Shown one piece after another: positions 17,280 to 27,342 of a stretch of 64,000 nucleotides of DNA. The number at the start of each line of letters is the position of its first letter. The first letter of the stretch is position 1. The translations under genes and the position numbers were made by a program. The notes below the pieces were generated by a model. It ran no database searches. It had not been told where the DNA came from and saw only the letters and a list, made by a program, of their open reading frames with translations. Source of the DNA: Hazenella coriacea (lineage in GTDB: Bacteria; Bacillota; Bacilli; Thermoactinomycetales; Thermoactinomycetaceae). The DNA is taken from assembly GCF_004341825.1 (NCBI RefSeq), contig NZ_SMAG01000001.1, positions 186,001 to 250,000 of the forward strand, given 5' to 3'.

Positions 17280-17975
17280 ATGGATATCAAACAACAGTTA
17301 CACTCGTTTGATCTTACTCGAACCGAAATGGAAGCACTTCAACTCCAGTTACAAAGTCAGATTCAAATCACACCCTATTCGGGTCAACCTCAAATCGTTG
17401 CTGGAGTAGATCTTGCTTACTTTGACAATCAAGCAATTGCTGTGATTGTTGCTATGGATGTTGCTACGAAAAAAGTAATCGAAACGGTCTCTTATATGGA
17501 TACTGTTTCTAATGATTATATCCCTGGCTTTCTTGCTTTTCGTGAACTCCCACTCTTTTTAGAAGCATGGAAAAAGTTAAAATCGAGTCCTGATCTTGTT
17601 TTCTTTGATGGGAATGGAATTTTACATCCTCATCGAGTTGGGATTGCTACTCATGCCTCTTTTTGGATCGATAAACCAACGATCGGGATCGCCAAGACAC
17701 CAATGATTGGCACCTATCAAACTCCTTCACCTGTACAAGGGAGTTATGAATGGATCTATGATCAAGACGAAATCATAGGCGCTGTGCTACGAACACAAAC
17801 CGATGTGAAACCCGTCTATGTATCTGTCGGGAATCGAGTAACTTTACAAAATACGATCGACTTCACCATGCACTGGGTTGGCAACAAAAGTAGAATTCCT
17901 GAAATCACACGACAACCAGACCTCTTAACTAGAGAGCTACGTCGCGATTATCTACACTCACAAAAAAACGGATGA
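17280..17975 (+). CDS. nfi: endonuclease V
   Basis: Deoxyinosine-specific DNA repair nuclease cutting the second phosphodiester 3' of inosine. Typical segments: VAGVDLAYFD (metal-binding aspartate), the YIPGFLAFRELP segment of the PYIP wedge type (here DYIP), FFDGNGILHPHRVGIATH and GIAKTPM. Length of 231 residues is normal. ATG 17280 is preceded by TTTGGAGG; the longer frame begins with a TTG inside the ribosome site. Ends in a terminator shared with the convergent acyl-CoA ligase gene. Confidence 0.94.
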   Translation: MDIKQQLHSFDLTRTEMEALQLQLQSQIQITPYSGQPQIVAGVDLAYFDNQAIAVIVAMDVATKKVIETVSYMDTVSNDYIPGFLAFRELPLFLEAWKKLKSSPDLVFFDGNGILHPHRVGIATHASFWIDKPTIGIAKTPMIGTYQTPSPVQGSYEWIYDQDEIIGAVLRTQTDVKPVYVSVGNRVTLQNTIDFTMHWVGNKSRIPEITRQPDLLTRELRRDYLHSQKNG

Positions 17976-17992
17976 GTCTCATAGACTCATCC
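17970..17992. terminator. hairpin between nfi and convergent acyl-CoA ligase
   Basis: Stem GGATGAGTCT / AGACTCATCC with a three-base loop, overlapping the nfi stop. Poly-A upstream on the plus strand gives a T tract for the minus strand. Confidence 0.75.
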
Positions 17993-18001
17993 ATTCATTA
18001 T

Positions 18002-19549
18002 TTAAACTTCATCATGCATTTCATGATCAGGGTGATGAATCACTATTTTTCTTAATTCATGCTTCAGAATCTTGCCGACAGAGTTGCGAGGAAGCTTGTC
18101 AATAAATTGGACATCATTTCCAAATTTGAATTCTGCCAAGCGTGTACGGCAATAATCTAAAATATCTTGTTCCGTTAAATCAGAGTTAGGACGTTTCACC
18201 ACATAAGCACGTGGGATTTCACCCCAGATCTCATCAGCCACACCAATAACTGCTACTTCAGCAACACCATCAATATTTTGGATAATCGCTTCTACCTCTG
18301 CAGGATAAATATTCGTTCCACCACAAATAATCATATCTTTATACCGATCGATCACCGTTAAAAATCCATCTTCATCGATTTTTCCTAAGTCACCTGTATG
18401 GTACCAACCATTTCGAATCACTTTTCTAGTCTCTTCGTCATTTTTCCAATAACCTAAGAAAGTCTGTGGTCCACGACAGACAATCTCGCCCACTTTCCCT
18501 TCTGGCAAAACTTCATTGGTCTCCGGATCAACAATGAGAACTTCGGTTTGAAAAACGGGTTTCCCCATAGATTGACATTGATCCATTCCCATTTCGGGAG
18601 TCCAAAAGCTGACTGGTCCTGTAAACTCAGTCATTCCATAAACTTGGATGAGTGGGATTCCATAAGAATCATACAAGCGAATCAAATCTGGAGGAACCGC
18701 CGACCCACCACAAATGATAAAGCGTAATGAATCAATATTTGTTTTTAGCCAGTTTGGACTGATAAACATTAATTTCAACATGGCTGGCACAGACATAAAG
18801 TGACTAATCCGTTCACGTTCAATTAATTCCCACACAAAATCTGGATGAAAGTCATGCATATAGACAACCGTCATCCCTCGTACCAATCCTGTGAGAACCA
18901 AACCCACCCCACTAATATGGAATAATGGAGAAACCGATAAGAAACGATCTCCCGCTCTCCAATCGAGGAAGGATAATGTTCCATTAACTCCTGTCCATAG
19001 ACTACCGTGACTAATGACAACCCCTTTAGCTCGTCCTGTTGTTCCAGAGGTATAAATAATCATAATCGGGTCATTGCCACCCGCATTAATCTGAGGTTCA
19101 TTGCCTTCATGTTCTTGAAGAACGGATTCAAATAAGTATTGAGCGGGTTGTTGACCGACTCCAATTTGTACAAACCGTTCGATAAACGGAATATATTGAA
19201 GTGGATAAACTTGGCTAGAGAAGCTTTCGTCATAGAAAATAACCTTAGGCTCACAATCGTTAATTATGTATCTGAGTTCTTCACCACTTAAACGCCAGTT
19301 CAATGGAATCGTAACTGCACCTATTTTAGCTGCCGCTAGAAAGATCGTAACCATTGCTGCGCTATTTTTACATAGAAGAGCTACCCGATCTCCTTTGCCT
19401 ACCTGTTGATCTAATAGCCACTGTGCTAATTGATTTACACGCTCATTGAGTTGGTCAAATGTATACCTACCATGTGCGTCAACTGCAGCTTCCTGATGTG
19501 GGTATGTACGAGCACGATGTGTTAAGAGCTGCCCAATATTGATAGTCAA
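18002..19549 (-). CDS. acyl-CoA synthetase (AMP-forming), paralogue 1
   Basis: ANL-superfamily ligase of 515 residues activating a carboxylic acid to acyl-AMP then acyl-CoA. Core motifs: A3 IYTSGTTGRAKGV, A5 YGMTEFTGP, A7 WYHTGD, A8 DRYKDMIICGGTNIYP and the A10 lysine in NSVGKILK. Start is TTG 19549, with GGAGGG eight bases upstream; the product begins TINIGQLL. Acid substrate not predictable. It is related to the genes at 23112 and 46019 in sequence and start context, so the three are paralogues. Read towards nfi. Confidence 0.92.
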   Translation of the reverse strand: MTINIGQLLTHRARTYPHQEAAVDAHGRYTFDQLNERVNQLAQWLLDQQVGKGDRVALLCKNSAAMVTIFLAAAKIGAVTIPLNWRLSGEELRYIINDCEPKVIFYDESFSSQVYPLQYIPFIERFVQIGVGQQPAQYLFESVLQEHEGNEPQINAGGNDPIMIIYTSGTTGRAKGVVISHGSLWTGVNGTLSFLDWRAGDRFLSVSPLFHISGVGLVLTGLVRGMTVVYMHDFHPDFVWELIERERISHFMSVPAMLKLMFISPNWLKTNIDSLRFIICGGSAVPPDLIRLYDSYGIPLIQVYGMTEFTGPVSFWTPEMGMDQCQSMGKPVFQTEVLIVDPETNEVLPEGKVGEIVCRGPQTFLGYWKNDEETRKVIRNGWYHTGDLGKIDEDGFLTVIDRYKDMIICGGTNIYPAEVEAIIQNIDGVAEVAVIGVADEIWGEIPRAYVVKRPNSDLTEQDILDYCRTRLAEFKFGNDVQFIDKLPRNSVGKILKHELRKIVIHHPDHEMHDEV

Positions 19550-20070
19550 AATGAAGCCCTCCTCATAGATGAATAGTGGATTTTCGAACTCTTCGGAATC
19601 TTGGATTATATACCCCTATTTGATTTAAATCAATCTATTCTTTTTCTCCTTTCTCCTTATTATAAATGCTAATTTTACTATCATTTTATATATTTTTCAT
19701 TAATATATAAATGATATATTAATCGATTTCGATGTTTTTTAAAAGGTTTATCTTTCGATTCACGAAAAAATCCAATATCATCACTGAATCACACAGCAAA
19801 AGGAATCGATTCGATTTATTTATGCTTGTCAAAGGAAATTGTTTCATATATAGCCCAGAAACTCAATCAACGAAATCAAGGGAGATCCATAGCTATCCCC
19901 GAAAAATACATCTATTTGAATGATTACTAATGATGCTTTTCTTTTTCGGAAAACTACACATTCATATTATTTGTTATTACTTTACATTCATCTCTATAAG
20001 TTTCCATTGTTTTTGAAAGACTTCCGCAATCTATTGCTTTATAGATTGACTCCTCAGCTAGGTAACATAC
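19550..20070. other. AT-rich intergenic region, nothing recognised
   Basis: About 520 bases. Two short open frames (19732-19923 and 19920-20102) have no ribosome site and biased composition; they are not called. It should hold the promoter of the acyl-CoA ligase gene. Confidence 0.45.
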
Positions 20071-20105
20071 AAAAAACTAGTGCCTTAGTAAATATGCACT
20101 AGTTT
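20071..20105 (-). terminator. terminator after the 68-residue gene
   Basis: Minus-strand stem AAACTAGTGC / GCACTAGTTT with a 12-base loop followed by six T in total. Confidence 0.8.
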
Positions 20106-20138
20106 CTTTATATTGAAGATATGATTTTTATTTTGGAA

Positions 20139-20345
20139 TCAACTGAAACATTTTTTAACCTCTTCTTCAGTGGGAATCTTATCTTTGATTTCAGGGAACA
20201 TTTCTATCTCTTCTTTAGCAGGGAAAATGCCTAAGAATAGATGTTTGGGTGTCTCTTTAATTGTGAAGCTAGATTGACCAGGGTATTCTTTCAAAATTTC
20301 GTTTTTAGATTCTTTGGGTACACGTATGTAGAACACTCCCACCAC
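20139..20345 (-). CDS. small hypothetical protein (about 68 residues)
   Basis: Not recognised. Charged, soluble-looking product rich in Lys and Glu, with the segment GQSSFTIKETPKHLFLGIFPAKEE and the end PTEEEVKKCF. Three GTG codons lie close together (20345, 20342, 20336); AGGTGG overlaps the first two, so the GTG at 20336 may be the true start. Support for a real gene is the T-tailed terminator just downstream on the same strand and the balanced amino acid content. Its other neighbour is the COG0523 operon, which reads the same way. Confidence 0.5.
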   Translation of the reverse strand: MVGVFYIRVPKESKNEILKEYPGQSSFTIKETPKHLFLGIFPAKEEIEMFPEIKDKIPTEEEVKKCFS

Positions 20346-20436
20346 CTATGCATGTTCGCAAGGAGAGATTTCATTCCAAAAATAAAAAACCTTTTTCTTT
20401 TCACTTCAAGAAAAAGGTTGGGAAAATAAATTCTCG

Positions 20437-21366
20437 TTATAAACTAGCTAATTCTCTTTTTAGTACCTGTTCATCCAGTTGTTCGCCAATGAAAACCACA
20501 GTTAAAGGATATCGGAAATACTCCTCTGTAAAAATAGGCATGCCATATGAATACTGAAAGAGATATGTTTTTTGAGGCTCATCTTGAAAGCGTAAATATC
20601 CCTTGGCACGATACAATTGATCTGGTGAATTTCTTAACCAATCTTCAAATGCTTGACGATGGATCGGTTGTTCCCAAGTATAAGCAAAAGAGCGAACGTG
20701 GAGATGTTGATGCACATGGGCTCGTTTCTCCATCTGCTCACGTTGAAATGATGCTGACTGTGCAGGTTGATCGAATAGTAACGCTAAGTCAAATTGGGCG
20801 TAGTTGGTAAAAACAAACTCTGCATGCTCATTTTGTTGCTTCATTTGTTGTTCTACCCAGTCAAACTCTTTGTCAGGAAGTTGATCGATTTTATTCACTA
20901 CTACCCAATCCGCATACCGAATTTGATCTTCCATTAGACGTTGTACTGGAATCGTATGTTGACCACGATCTCGCCAACGCAACAAGTCCACAGTTGAAAT
21001 TGTTTTACATGTTCGTAAATATGGGATCATCAATGGAGTGAGACAAGCTTCTAGTACTTCCAATGGATGAGCGACCCCTGTCGCTTCAATATAGATCACA
21101 TCAGGTTCATGTTGTTGACAAAGACTAACTAATTGCTGAGTCAATTGATCTTGAATCGTACAGCAAATACATCCATTTAAAAGCTCTTTTAGTGGAACTC
21201 CATCAGGTAAAATCGTTGAATCTACCGAAATTTCTCCCAGTTCATTCATGAGAACAGCTACTTTTCGTTGTCTTTGTCTCTCTTCCATCAGAATCCGCTG
21301 TAATAAAGTTGTTTTTCCGCTACCTAAAAACCCACTTAATATATATAGATCTACGTGTTTCCCCAA
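20437..21366 (-). CDS. COG0523 (CobW-like) metallochaperone GTPase A
   Basis: G3E GTPase, about 309 residues: Walker A LSGFLGSGKTTLL, the metal-binding CXCC motif NGCICCT, YIEATGVAHP (switch II), VVNKIDQLP, then a CobW C-terminal domain. These proteins pass metals such as zinc to client enzymes. Start TTG 21366 is chosen because GAGGTGA stands eight bases upstream and the domain begins at once; frames extend to 21438 with a Cys-rich, unlikely tail. Lies about 120 bases after a second COG0523 gene with a Zur box, so it is likely part of the zinc-starvation response. Confidence 0.86.
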   Translation of the reverse strand: MGKHVDLYILSGFLGSGKTTLLQRILMEERQRQRKVAVLMNELGEISVDSTILPDGVPLKELLNGCICCTIQDQLTQQLVSLCQQHEPDVIYIEATGVAHPLEVLEACLTPLMIPYLRTCKTISTVDLLRWRDRGQHTIPVQRLMEDQIRYADWVVVNKIDQLPDKEFDWVEQQMKQQNEHAEFVFTNYAQFDLALLFDQPAQSASFQREQMEKRAHVHQHLHVRSFAYTWEQPIHRQAFEDWLRNSPDQLYRAKGYLRFQDEPQKTYLFQYSYGMPIFTEEYFRYPLTVVFIGEQLDEQVLKRELASL

Positions 21367-21486
21367 TCGAACTTTCACCTCGTAATCAAAATGGACTCTA
21401 TTCCACTTGATTGTACACATGAAACACTGGAGATCCAACCTGTCAATCTCTACTCATTGATAGATGAGAACTCGACGGACGATCCA

Positions 21487-22701
21487 TTATGCTTCATTTA
21501 AAATTGATTCTTCTGCTGATGGTCGTGGCAGTGGATCGTTAAAAGTAGTCCAATCTTGATTCATTTCCTCATCAGTTAACAATACTTCATCTAGTTCCTT
21601 GGTTAACTGCTCTTGATCCATCTCGATACCAATTAAGACTAGTTCAGTCATCCGATCACCATGAACATCATCCCATAATTCCTTCAACTCAGGTTGCTCT
21701 ATGAAAATGGCAGCTTGCTCTTCTTTAGATAAAGAAGCAATCCAATATCCCATCATCCCTACTTGAATCGAGGGACCCGCTTGGCTAAACGAAAAAGCGA
21801 CTTGATTACGGGTGGCGATCCAAATCATTCCTTTCGCCCGAACGACTTCTTCATTCCACCCTTCAAAATACTTCATGAGACGTTCAGGATGGAAAGGTCG
21901 ACGACGACAATAGACTAAAGAAGAGATTCCATATTCATCTGTTTCTGGGGTATGACTTTCATTTTCTAATTCTTGTATCCAACCTGCCGATTGACTCGCT
22001 TTTTCAAAGTCAAATAAGCCTGTATGTAAAATTTCTTTGGGATTCACCTGACCGTGGGAGGTTCGAATGATCTTGGCTGACGGTTGCAACTTTCTTAATA
22101 TACTTTCTAGTTGGTCAAGATCCTCCTGTTCAACCAAGTCACACTTATTGAGGATTAAAACATCACAAAATTCAATTTGGTCGATCAGTAAATCAACGAC
22201 ATCGCGAGTATCATTCTCACCGAGCGCCTCACTACGATCTAAAAGAGACTCGCCTGAGGAAAAATCCTTCCAGAAGCGATAGGCATCAACAACCGTAACC
22301 ATCGTATCGATTTGACATAAGGAAGTGAGATCAATCCTCATCTCTTCATCCATATAACTAAAAGTTTGTGCCACAGGAATCGGCTCACTAATTCCAGTAG
22401 ATTCAATCAAAATATAGTCAAAACGTCCTTCCTTAGCAAGCCTCTCCACTTCGATCAATAAGTCTTCACGCAATGTACAACAGATACAGCCATTAGACAT
22501 TTCAACCAGCTTTTCTTCAGTCCGTGACAAGTTGGTCTCTTTACTAACAAGATCTGCATCAATATTAATTTCACTCATGTCATTCACGATCACAGCTACC
22601 TTTAAATTTTGGCGATTGTTCAGGATATGGTTAAGGATCGTAGTCTTCCCTGCTCCAAGATAACCGCTTAGAACCGTTACAGGTAATTTGCATGTTGTCA
22701 T
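21487..22701 (-). CDS. zagA: ZagA/YciC-type zinc-responsive GTPase
   Basis: 404-residue G3E GTPase resembling Bacillus ZagA (YciC): Walker [22 protein letters not shown] motif [26 protein letters not shown] and a long CobW C-terminal domain. In Bacillus subtilis ZagA is induced by zinc limitation and delivers zinc to FolE. A Zur operator is found 41 bases upstream of the start (22742-22762). ATG 22701 is chosen; AAGGAGAG precedes it at a slightly long spacing, and an ATG at 22722 lacks a site. Gene symbol by similarity. Confidence 0.87.
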   Translation of the reverse strand: MTTCKLPVTVLSGYLGAGKTTILNHILNNRQNLKVAVIVNDMSEINIDADLVSKETNLSRTEEKLVEMSNGCICCTLREDLLIEVERLAKEGRFDYILIESTGISEPIPVAQTFSYMDEEMRIDLTSLCQIDTMVTVVDAYRFWKDFSSGESLLDRSEALGENDTRDVVDLLIDQIEFCDVLILNKCDLVEQEDLDQLESILRKLQPSAKIIRTSHGQVNPKEILHTGLFDFEKASQSAGWIQELENESHTPETDEYGISSLVYCRRRPFHPERLMKYFEGWNEEVVRAKGMIWIATRNQVAFSFSQAGPSIQVGMMGYWIASLSKEEQAAIFIEQPELKELWDDVHGDRMTELVLIGIEMDQEQLTKELDEVLLTDEEMNQDWTTFNDPLPRPSAEESILNEA

Positions 22702-22741
22702 AAAGTAACATCTCTCCTTCATTGATTCATCTTTATCTTTT

Positions 22742-22762
22742 ATATCGTAAAGATTACGATTT
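22742..22762. promoter_or_regulatory. Zur box
   Basis: Arms ATATCGTAA and ATTACGATTT around a central AG give an almost perfect match to the Bacillus Zur consensus AAATCGTAATNATTACGATTT (18 of 20 defined positions). It lies directly upstream of the zagA-like gene. Confidence 0.88.
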
Positions 22763-22837
22763 GTAAATAAGAAGGAGTAAAATAAAAGCTATAATATATG
22801 TAATTAACAATAAAACATAGCAGAGCACCCTGTTTGT

Positions 22838-22849
22838 AAATCGTAATTA
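22838..22849. promoter_or_regulatory. Zur half-site
   Basis: AAATCGTAATTA reproduces one full arm of the Zur consensus; the other arm is degenerate. It lies about 80 bases upstream of the full box. Confidence 0.35.
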
Positions 22850-23111
22850 ATCTACTTTATGAAAAAACAGTAATGCTTCTAACCCTTTTCCCACCTCCAG
22901 AAAAAAGAGGAGAGCAAACTTCCCATCTCAGGATTTTTATATTTTAATTTTACGAACAGATGAATATTTAATTATATAAAGCTGTTTATTTATAAATAAA
23001 TATATATTAGGCCATTTTTATGTTTTTAAATTTAATAAATAATTGTATGATTCTATTACAAAGTCATTTATAATTCTGTTTAGAAGCGTTTTTTGAATGG
23101 AGGAATAGACG

Positions 23112-24623
23112 TTGAGTATCATTGGAGAAATTCTGGAGAACCGTGCCAATGTCTCCCCAAATCTCGAAGCTTTAGTCTGTGATTATCAAAGATATACATA
23201 TCGAGATTTTAATGAAACATCTAATCAAGTTGCACACTACTTATTAGAGATTGGGGTTAAAAAAGGAGATCGAGTCGCAATTCTCTGTAAAAACAGCCCA
23301 CACTTTGCTTTTATCATGCTGGCAATATTAAAAATTGGTGCTATTTTTGTGCCTTTAAACTGGAGACTAAAAGCAGACGAGATTCATGAACTAATGAAAG
23401 ATAGCAAACCCAAAGTTCTATTTTATGATGAAGAATATTCTCAGTCGATTACCTATTCCAATGAATGGTATTTTGTGACTCACCGTATATTAACATGCAA
23501 GGGAATCCACCCTCATCCCACTTATGAGGCGTTATTCTCCAACAAACCCATCACCAACCCTGAGGTTCACCTTCATCAAGATGATCCAGCCGTCATTGTC
23601 TATACTTCTGGAACAACCGGTAAGCCCAAAGGCGTTGTGTGTAGTCATCATAATATATTTACCACTGGCACAGGAGGAACACTTCTCACAAATCCTAGTT
23701 ATGCGGACCGGTTTCTCCTAATCACTCCTCTGTTCCATATTAGTGGTGTGACAGGGATTATGAATATGATTTACTATGCGATTACACTAGTCATGAAATC
23801 CCAGTTTGATTCTTCCCGTATCTTAGAGTATATCGAACAAGAAAAAATTACTTCAACAATGGGAGTACCCCCAATTTTAATCTATTTACTCCCTGAGATC
23901 GCCAAAACGGAACGGGATCTTAGCTCTTTGAAGTATTTCTCTAGCGGCGGAACAAAGGTTCCACTAAAATTAATTGAACAGTATCAATCCTTTGGATACC
24001 CAATCATTCAAGCTTATGGAGCAACTGAAGTAGCAGGTGGCATTTCCTGTTGGGTTCCTTATATGGGGATGGATAAATGTCAATCCGTCGGTAAGCCCGT
24101 TATGTTTGCCAAAATAAAAATCGTTGATCCTGATACCGGAAAAGAATTACCAGCTGGAGAAATCGGTGAAATCATCATTAAAGGTCCACAAGTCTTTAAA
24201 GGCTATTGGAACAATGCTGAAGAAACCAAAAAAGCTCTCCAAGATGGTTGGTTCTATACAGGGGATGCCGGAAAAAAAGATGAAGATGGTTTTTTGTATG
24301 TAATTGACCGTTACAAAGATGTCATCATCTGTGGTGGTGAAAAAGTATATCCCGCAGAAGTAGAAGCTGTAATTAGTGAACTTGATGATGTCCTCGAGGT
24401 TTCACTAGTCGGTACTCCCAATGAAATCTGGGGCGAAATGCCTTGTGCTTGTATTGTTAAAAAAGAAGGATCAGAGATTACCGAAGAAGATGTTCTAAGT
24501 TACTGTAAAGAAAAATTAGCGAATTATAAAGTAACTCAGGTACGCTTTATGGATGAGTTACCTAAAAATTCATTGGGTAAAGTGATCAAAACTGCTTTAA
24601 GAGAGCAAACAAGTAGTGAATAA
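23112..24623 (+). CDS. acyl-CoA synthetase (AMP-forming), paralogue 2
   Basis: 503-residue ANL ligase. Motifs: VYTSGTTGKPKGV, YGATEVAGG, WFYTGDAG, DRYKDVIICGGEKVYPAEVEAV and the catalytic lysine in NSLGKVIK. Starts with TTG 23112, preceded by TGGAGG. It is clearly closer to the gene at 46019 (both begin with IGEIL.NRA..SP.LEAL) than to the minus-strand gene at 18002. Divergent from the COG0523 operon and followed by its own terminator. Substrate unknown; medium or long chain fatty acids are plausible. Confidence 0.92.
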   Translation: MSIIGEILENRANVSPNLEALVCDYQRYTYRDFNETSNQVAHYLLEIGVKKGDRVAILCKNSPHFAFIMLAILKIGAIFVPLNWRLKADEIHELMKDSKPKVLFYDEEYSQSITYSNEWYFVTHRILTCKGIHPHPTYEALFSNKPITNPEVHLHQDDPAVIVYTSGTTGKPKGVVCSHHNIFTTGTGGTLLTNPSYADRFLLITPLFHISGVTGIMNMIYYAITLVMKSQFDSSRILEYIEQEKITSTMGVPPILIYLLPEIAKTERDLSSLKYFSSGGTKVPLKLIEQYQSFGYPIIQAYGATEVAGGISCWVPYMGMDKCQSVGKPVMFAKIKIVDPDTGKELPAGEIGEIIIKGPQVFKGYWNNAEETKKALQDGWFYTGDAGKKDEDGFLYVIDRYKDVIICGGEKVYPAEVEAVISELDDVLEVSLVGTPNEIWGEMPCACIVKKEGSEITEEDVLSYCKEKLANYKVTQVRFMDELPKNSLGKVIKTALREQTSSE

Positions 24624-24686
24624 CATTTTTCATTTCCAAAAATCATCTATTAAACTTTGCTTTCAAACAGGGGGGAATAAGTAACT

Positions 24687-24720
24687 AAGGGGAGTCATTT
24701 CTGACTTCCCTTCATTGTTT
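24687..24720 (+). terminator. terminator after acyl-CoA ligase 2
   Basis: Stem AAGGGGAGTCA / TGACTTCCCTT (one G-T pair) with a four-base loop and a T-rich tail. Confidence 0.75.
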
Positions 24721-24890
24721 TGTCTGATCCCCTACTCCTGTCCGAGTCTCTCAATTTCCCTTCAACACATCTTTTGATCTCCTAAGTTATAACCAAGTCT
24801 AAAATGATGCAAACTTAATCATTCATCCAATCACCTCTTCTTGCTCATACATAACATAGTTTGTATTGAACTATTAAAGGAGGTTATAGA

Positions 24891-25313
24891 ATGGCAAACG
24901 TAAAAGCGAGTCCACAATTTAAAAGACTTTGTAACCAATTTGGTCGAATTCTAGGTGGAACATCTGAGATTGAAGAAGGACCCGTTTGTTTTGTTAGTCG
25001 TGATCATAAGCTAGGAGCACCCGAAACTATTTTGGGGAGACGTACACTTTCCCCATTAGTTCGCTATCAACTTTTTTCTTTTGAATCGTTAGATAAATCT
25101 GGACGTGCCCTTTGCTTGGGTGAAACTGCGGCTTTCCAAAGTCAAGCCAACCGGTTAATCGCCAACCTTCAGAAACGTGGAATTACTGTTACAGCACTTC
25201 ATAATCACTGGTTATTTGAAAAACCCCGTTTGATGTATATCCACTGGGAAGCGATAGAAAACCCCATTACTTTTGCAATGAAAACGAAACAATCTATCGC
25301 TTTTCTGGGCTGA
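24891..25313 (+). CDS. DUF1259 (LppY/LpqO-like) protein
   Basis: 140 residues resembling one DUF1259 repeat (LppY/LpqO family): the pattern ends with ALHNHWLFEKPRLMYIHWEA, typical of this family. Family members usually have two such repeats and a signal peptide; this one has a single repeat and no signal peptide, so it is a short cytoplasmic form. AAAGGAGG precedes ATG. Function unknown. Two hairpins follow, the second with a clear T tract. Confidence 0.75.
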   Translation: MANVKASPQFKRLCNQFGRILGGTSEIEEGPVCFVSRDHKLGAPETILGRRTLSPLVRYQLFSFESLDKSGRALCLGETAAFQSQANRLIANLQKRGITVTALHNHWLFEKPRLMYIHWEAIENPITFAMKTKQSIAFLG

Positions 25314-25328
25314 GATTGAATCAGCCCT
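25308..25328 (+). other. hairpin overlapping the DUF1259 stop
   Basis: GGGCTGA / TCAGCCC with a seven-base loop; no T tract follows, so it may only protect the mRNA end. Confidence 0.5.
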
Positions 25329-25374
25329 TCATCATATTCTAGAATCCATTTTTTGTGAATTACAAGATGAAAGT

Positions 25375-25427
25375 AAAGGATAGATAAGGTAATTTTTCTA
25401 CTCTATCTATCCTTTTTGTTTTTTTGA
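25375..25427 (+). terminator. terminator after DUF1259 gene
   Basis: Stem AAAGGATAGAT / ATCTATCCTTT followed by TTGTTTTTTT. Confidence 0.82.
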
Positions 25428-25452
25428 TAAATAATACGAATCTCCACCTTTT

Positions 25453-25490
25453 AAAAAAGGTACACCACCCTATTTGGTGATATACCTTTT
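25453..25490 (-). terminator. terminator of the rib operon
   Basis: Minus strand: AAAAGGTA, internal loop, CACC/GGTG, TACCTTTT and a continuing T run. Lies about 100 bases beyond the ribH stop. Confidence 0.7.
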
Positions 25491-25589
25491 ATTATATAAG
25501 GGACAAATTTCTTAGAAAATATTCCTTTTGAACTCTTCTAGATGATTACATAGTAGTAACAAAAGGGTCTTTTTTAAATAGAAATCATT

Positions 25590-26057
25590 CTACTTAAACA
25601 TCCGTGCTAAGTTTGCCATTTCTATCGCTCCGACAGCCGCTTCCCAACCTTTATTGCCTGCTTTGGTCCCTGCGCGTTCAATCGCTTGTTCGATATTTTC
25701 CACTGTTATCACGCCAAACATCACAGGCAATCCGTGCTTCGAACTAGCCGCGGAGACTCCTTTAGCAACTTCATTACAAACATAATCATAATGACTGGTG
25801 GATCCACGAATCACTGTACCTAAGGTAATGACAGCATCATACTTTCCAGAGGAAGCCATTTGGTCAGCAATGAGAGGAATTTCAAACGCTCCCGGAACCC
25901 AAGCCACCTCGATGTGTTCTTCATTTGTACCATGTCGCTTCAATGCATCGATCGCACCACCAAGCAATTTGCTTGTGATAAACTCATTAAAACGACTGAC
26001 AACAATTCCAAATTTCAAATCAGTAGCTACTAAGTGACCCTCATATGTTTTAACCAT
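25590..26057 (-). CDS. ribH: lumazine synthase
   Basis: 6,7-dimethyl-8-ribityllumazine synthase, 155 residues, forms icosahedral capsids with riboflavin synthase in Bacilli. Motifs: [32 protein letters not shown] and the catalytic-His region [17 protein letters not shown], then NKGWEAA. AAAGGAGAATGG stands before ATG 26057. Last gene of ribD-ribE-ribBA-ribH, the classical Bacillus order. Confidence 0.97.
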   Translation of the reverse strand: MVKTYEGHLVATDLKFGIVVSRFNEFITSKLLGGAIDALKRHGTNEEHIEVAWVPGAFEIPLIADQMASSGKYDAVITLGTVIRGSTSHYDYVCNEVAKGVSAASSKHGLPVMFGVITVENIEQAIERAGTKAGNKGWEAAVGAIEMANLARMFK

Positions 26058-26112
26058 CTATCCATTCTCCTTTTTATTAATACTCTATATAGGAATTTTT
26101 GTGTGACAAGCT

Positions 26113-27342
26113 CTATAAATGTAGAAAATGCCCTAGCTTTTCTTTTTTCGTCTCCATATATTTGCGGTTATTTCGGTTTAAGGGAAGTTCTAGTGGTAGT
26201 ACCTCCACAACTTCAAGTCCGTATCCTTTAAGTCCCGTAATTTTACGAGGGTTATTGGTTAGAAGTCTCATCTTTCTCACTCCTAAATCTCGCAGAATTT
26301 GAGCTCCAATCCCGTATTCGCGTAAGTCGTCACGGAAACCCAGTTGTAGGTTGGCTTCAACGGTATCTAACCCTTCTTCTTGTAGCTTGTATGCTTTCAA
26401 CTTATTGATGAGACCAATCCCTCGACCTTCTTGACGCATATAAAGAAGAACACCTCTTCCTTCCTTCTCGATCCTCTGTAAGGCAGCATGGAGCTGGGGA
26501 CCACAATCACAACGCATCGAACCAAAGACATCCCCAGTTAAACATTCTGAGTGGACACGCACCCATACAGGCTCCTTAGAGTCAATCTCTCCTTTAACAA
26601 AAGCAACATGTTCTTTACCATCTACTTGATTGGTGTAACCTACCATACGAAAATCTCCGTATCCAGTAGGCATCTGAACAGAAACCACACGTTCCACTAA
26701 ATTCTCTGTTCGACGTCGATATTCAATCAAGTCTTGGATGGTAATCATCTTCAAATTAAACTGTTTAGAAAGCTCATGGAGATCAGGAACTCGTGCCATG
26801 GTGCCATCTTCTTTTAACACTTCACAGATCACTGCTGCAGGGTAAGAGTGACAAATTCGAGCTAAATCAACGGCCGCTTCCGTATGACCTGCACGTCGAA
26901 GAACTCCCCCTTCTCTTGCTATGAGAGGGAATACGTGACCTGGACGGCGGAAATCTTCCGGCCCTGTCTGTGGATCGATTAACTGTTGAATCGTCGCTGA
27001 ACGTTCAAAAGCAGAAATTCCTGTAGTTGTATTAAAACCATCAATCGAGATCGTGAACGCAGTCCCGTGTCGATCTGTGTTATGGGTTACCATCATAGGT
27101 AACTCCAGTTGCGTCGCTCGCTCTTCTGTGATTGGCAAACAGACAAGTCCTCTGCCGTGAGTAATCATAAAGTTAATCACATCAGGGGTCGCTTTTTCCG
27201 CTAATGCAAGCAAGTCCCCTTCGTTTTCACGATCTTCATCATCAACGACGATGATCATCTCACCTTTTTTTAAAGCTGTAATTGCTTCTTCAATGGGATG
27301 AAACGTGCTCAATTCTCTCACCCTTTCTTTAGGCAAAGCCAT
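26113..27342 (-). CDS. ribBA: bifunctional DHBP synthase / GTP cyclohydrolase II
   Basis: Two-domain riboflavin enzyme of 409 residues. N-terminal RibB part has [11 protein letters not shown], the RHGTAF and [11 protein letters not shown] segments; C-terminal RibA part has the zinc cysteines in [11 protein letters not shown] (with upstream SECLTGD) and RQEGRGIGL. It supplies both precursors of lumazine. ATG 27342 overlaps the ribE stop; a GTG at 27321 or TTG at 27312 with AAAGGGTG upstream would also fit relatives that begin close to FHPIEEA, so the N-terminus is uncertain by up to ten residues. Confidence 0.95.
   Translation of the reverse strand: MALPKERVRELSTFHPIEEAITALKKGEMIIVVDDEDRENEGDLLALAEKATPDVINFMITHGRGLVCLPITEERATQLELPMMVTHNTDRHGTAFTISIDGFNTTTGISAFERSATIQQLIDPQTGPEDFRRPGHVFPLIAREGGVLRRAGHTEAAVDLARICHSYPAAVICEVLKEDGTMARVPDLHELSKQFNLKMITIQDLIEYRRRTENLVERVVSVQMPTGYGDFRMVGYTNQVDGKEHVAFVKGEIDSKEPVWVRVHSECLTGDVFGSMRCDCGPQLHAALQRIEKEGRGVLLYMRQEGRGIGLINKLKAYKLQEEGLDTVEANLQLGFRDDLREYGIGAQILRDLGVRKMRLLTNNPRKITGLKGYGLEVVEVLPLELPLNRNNRKYMETKKEKLGHFLHL

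Noticed and set aside
19732-20102. Two short overlapping frames in an intergenic gap
   Set aside because: No ribosome sites and Phe/Ser/Asn-biased AT-rich content typical of chance frames.
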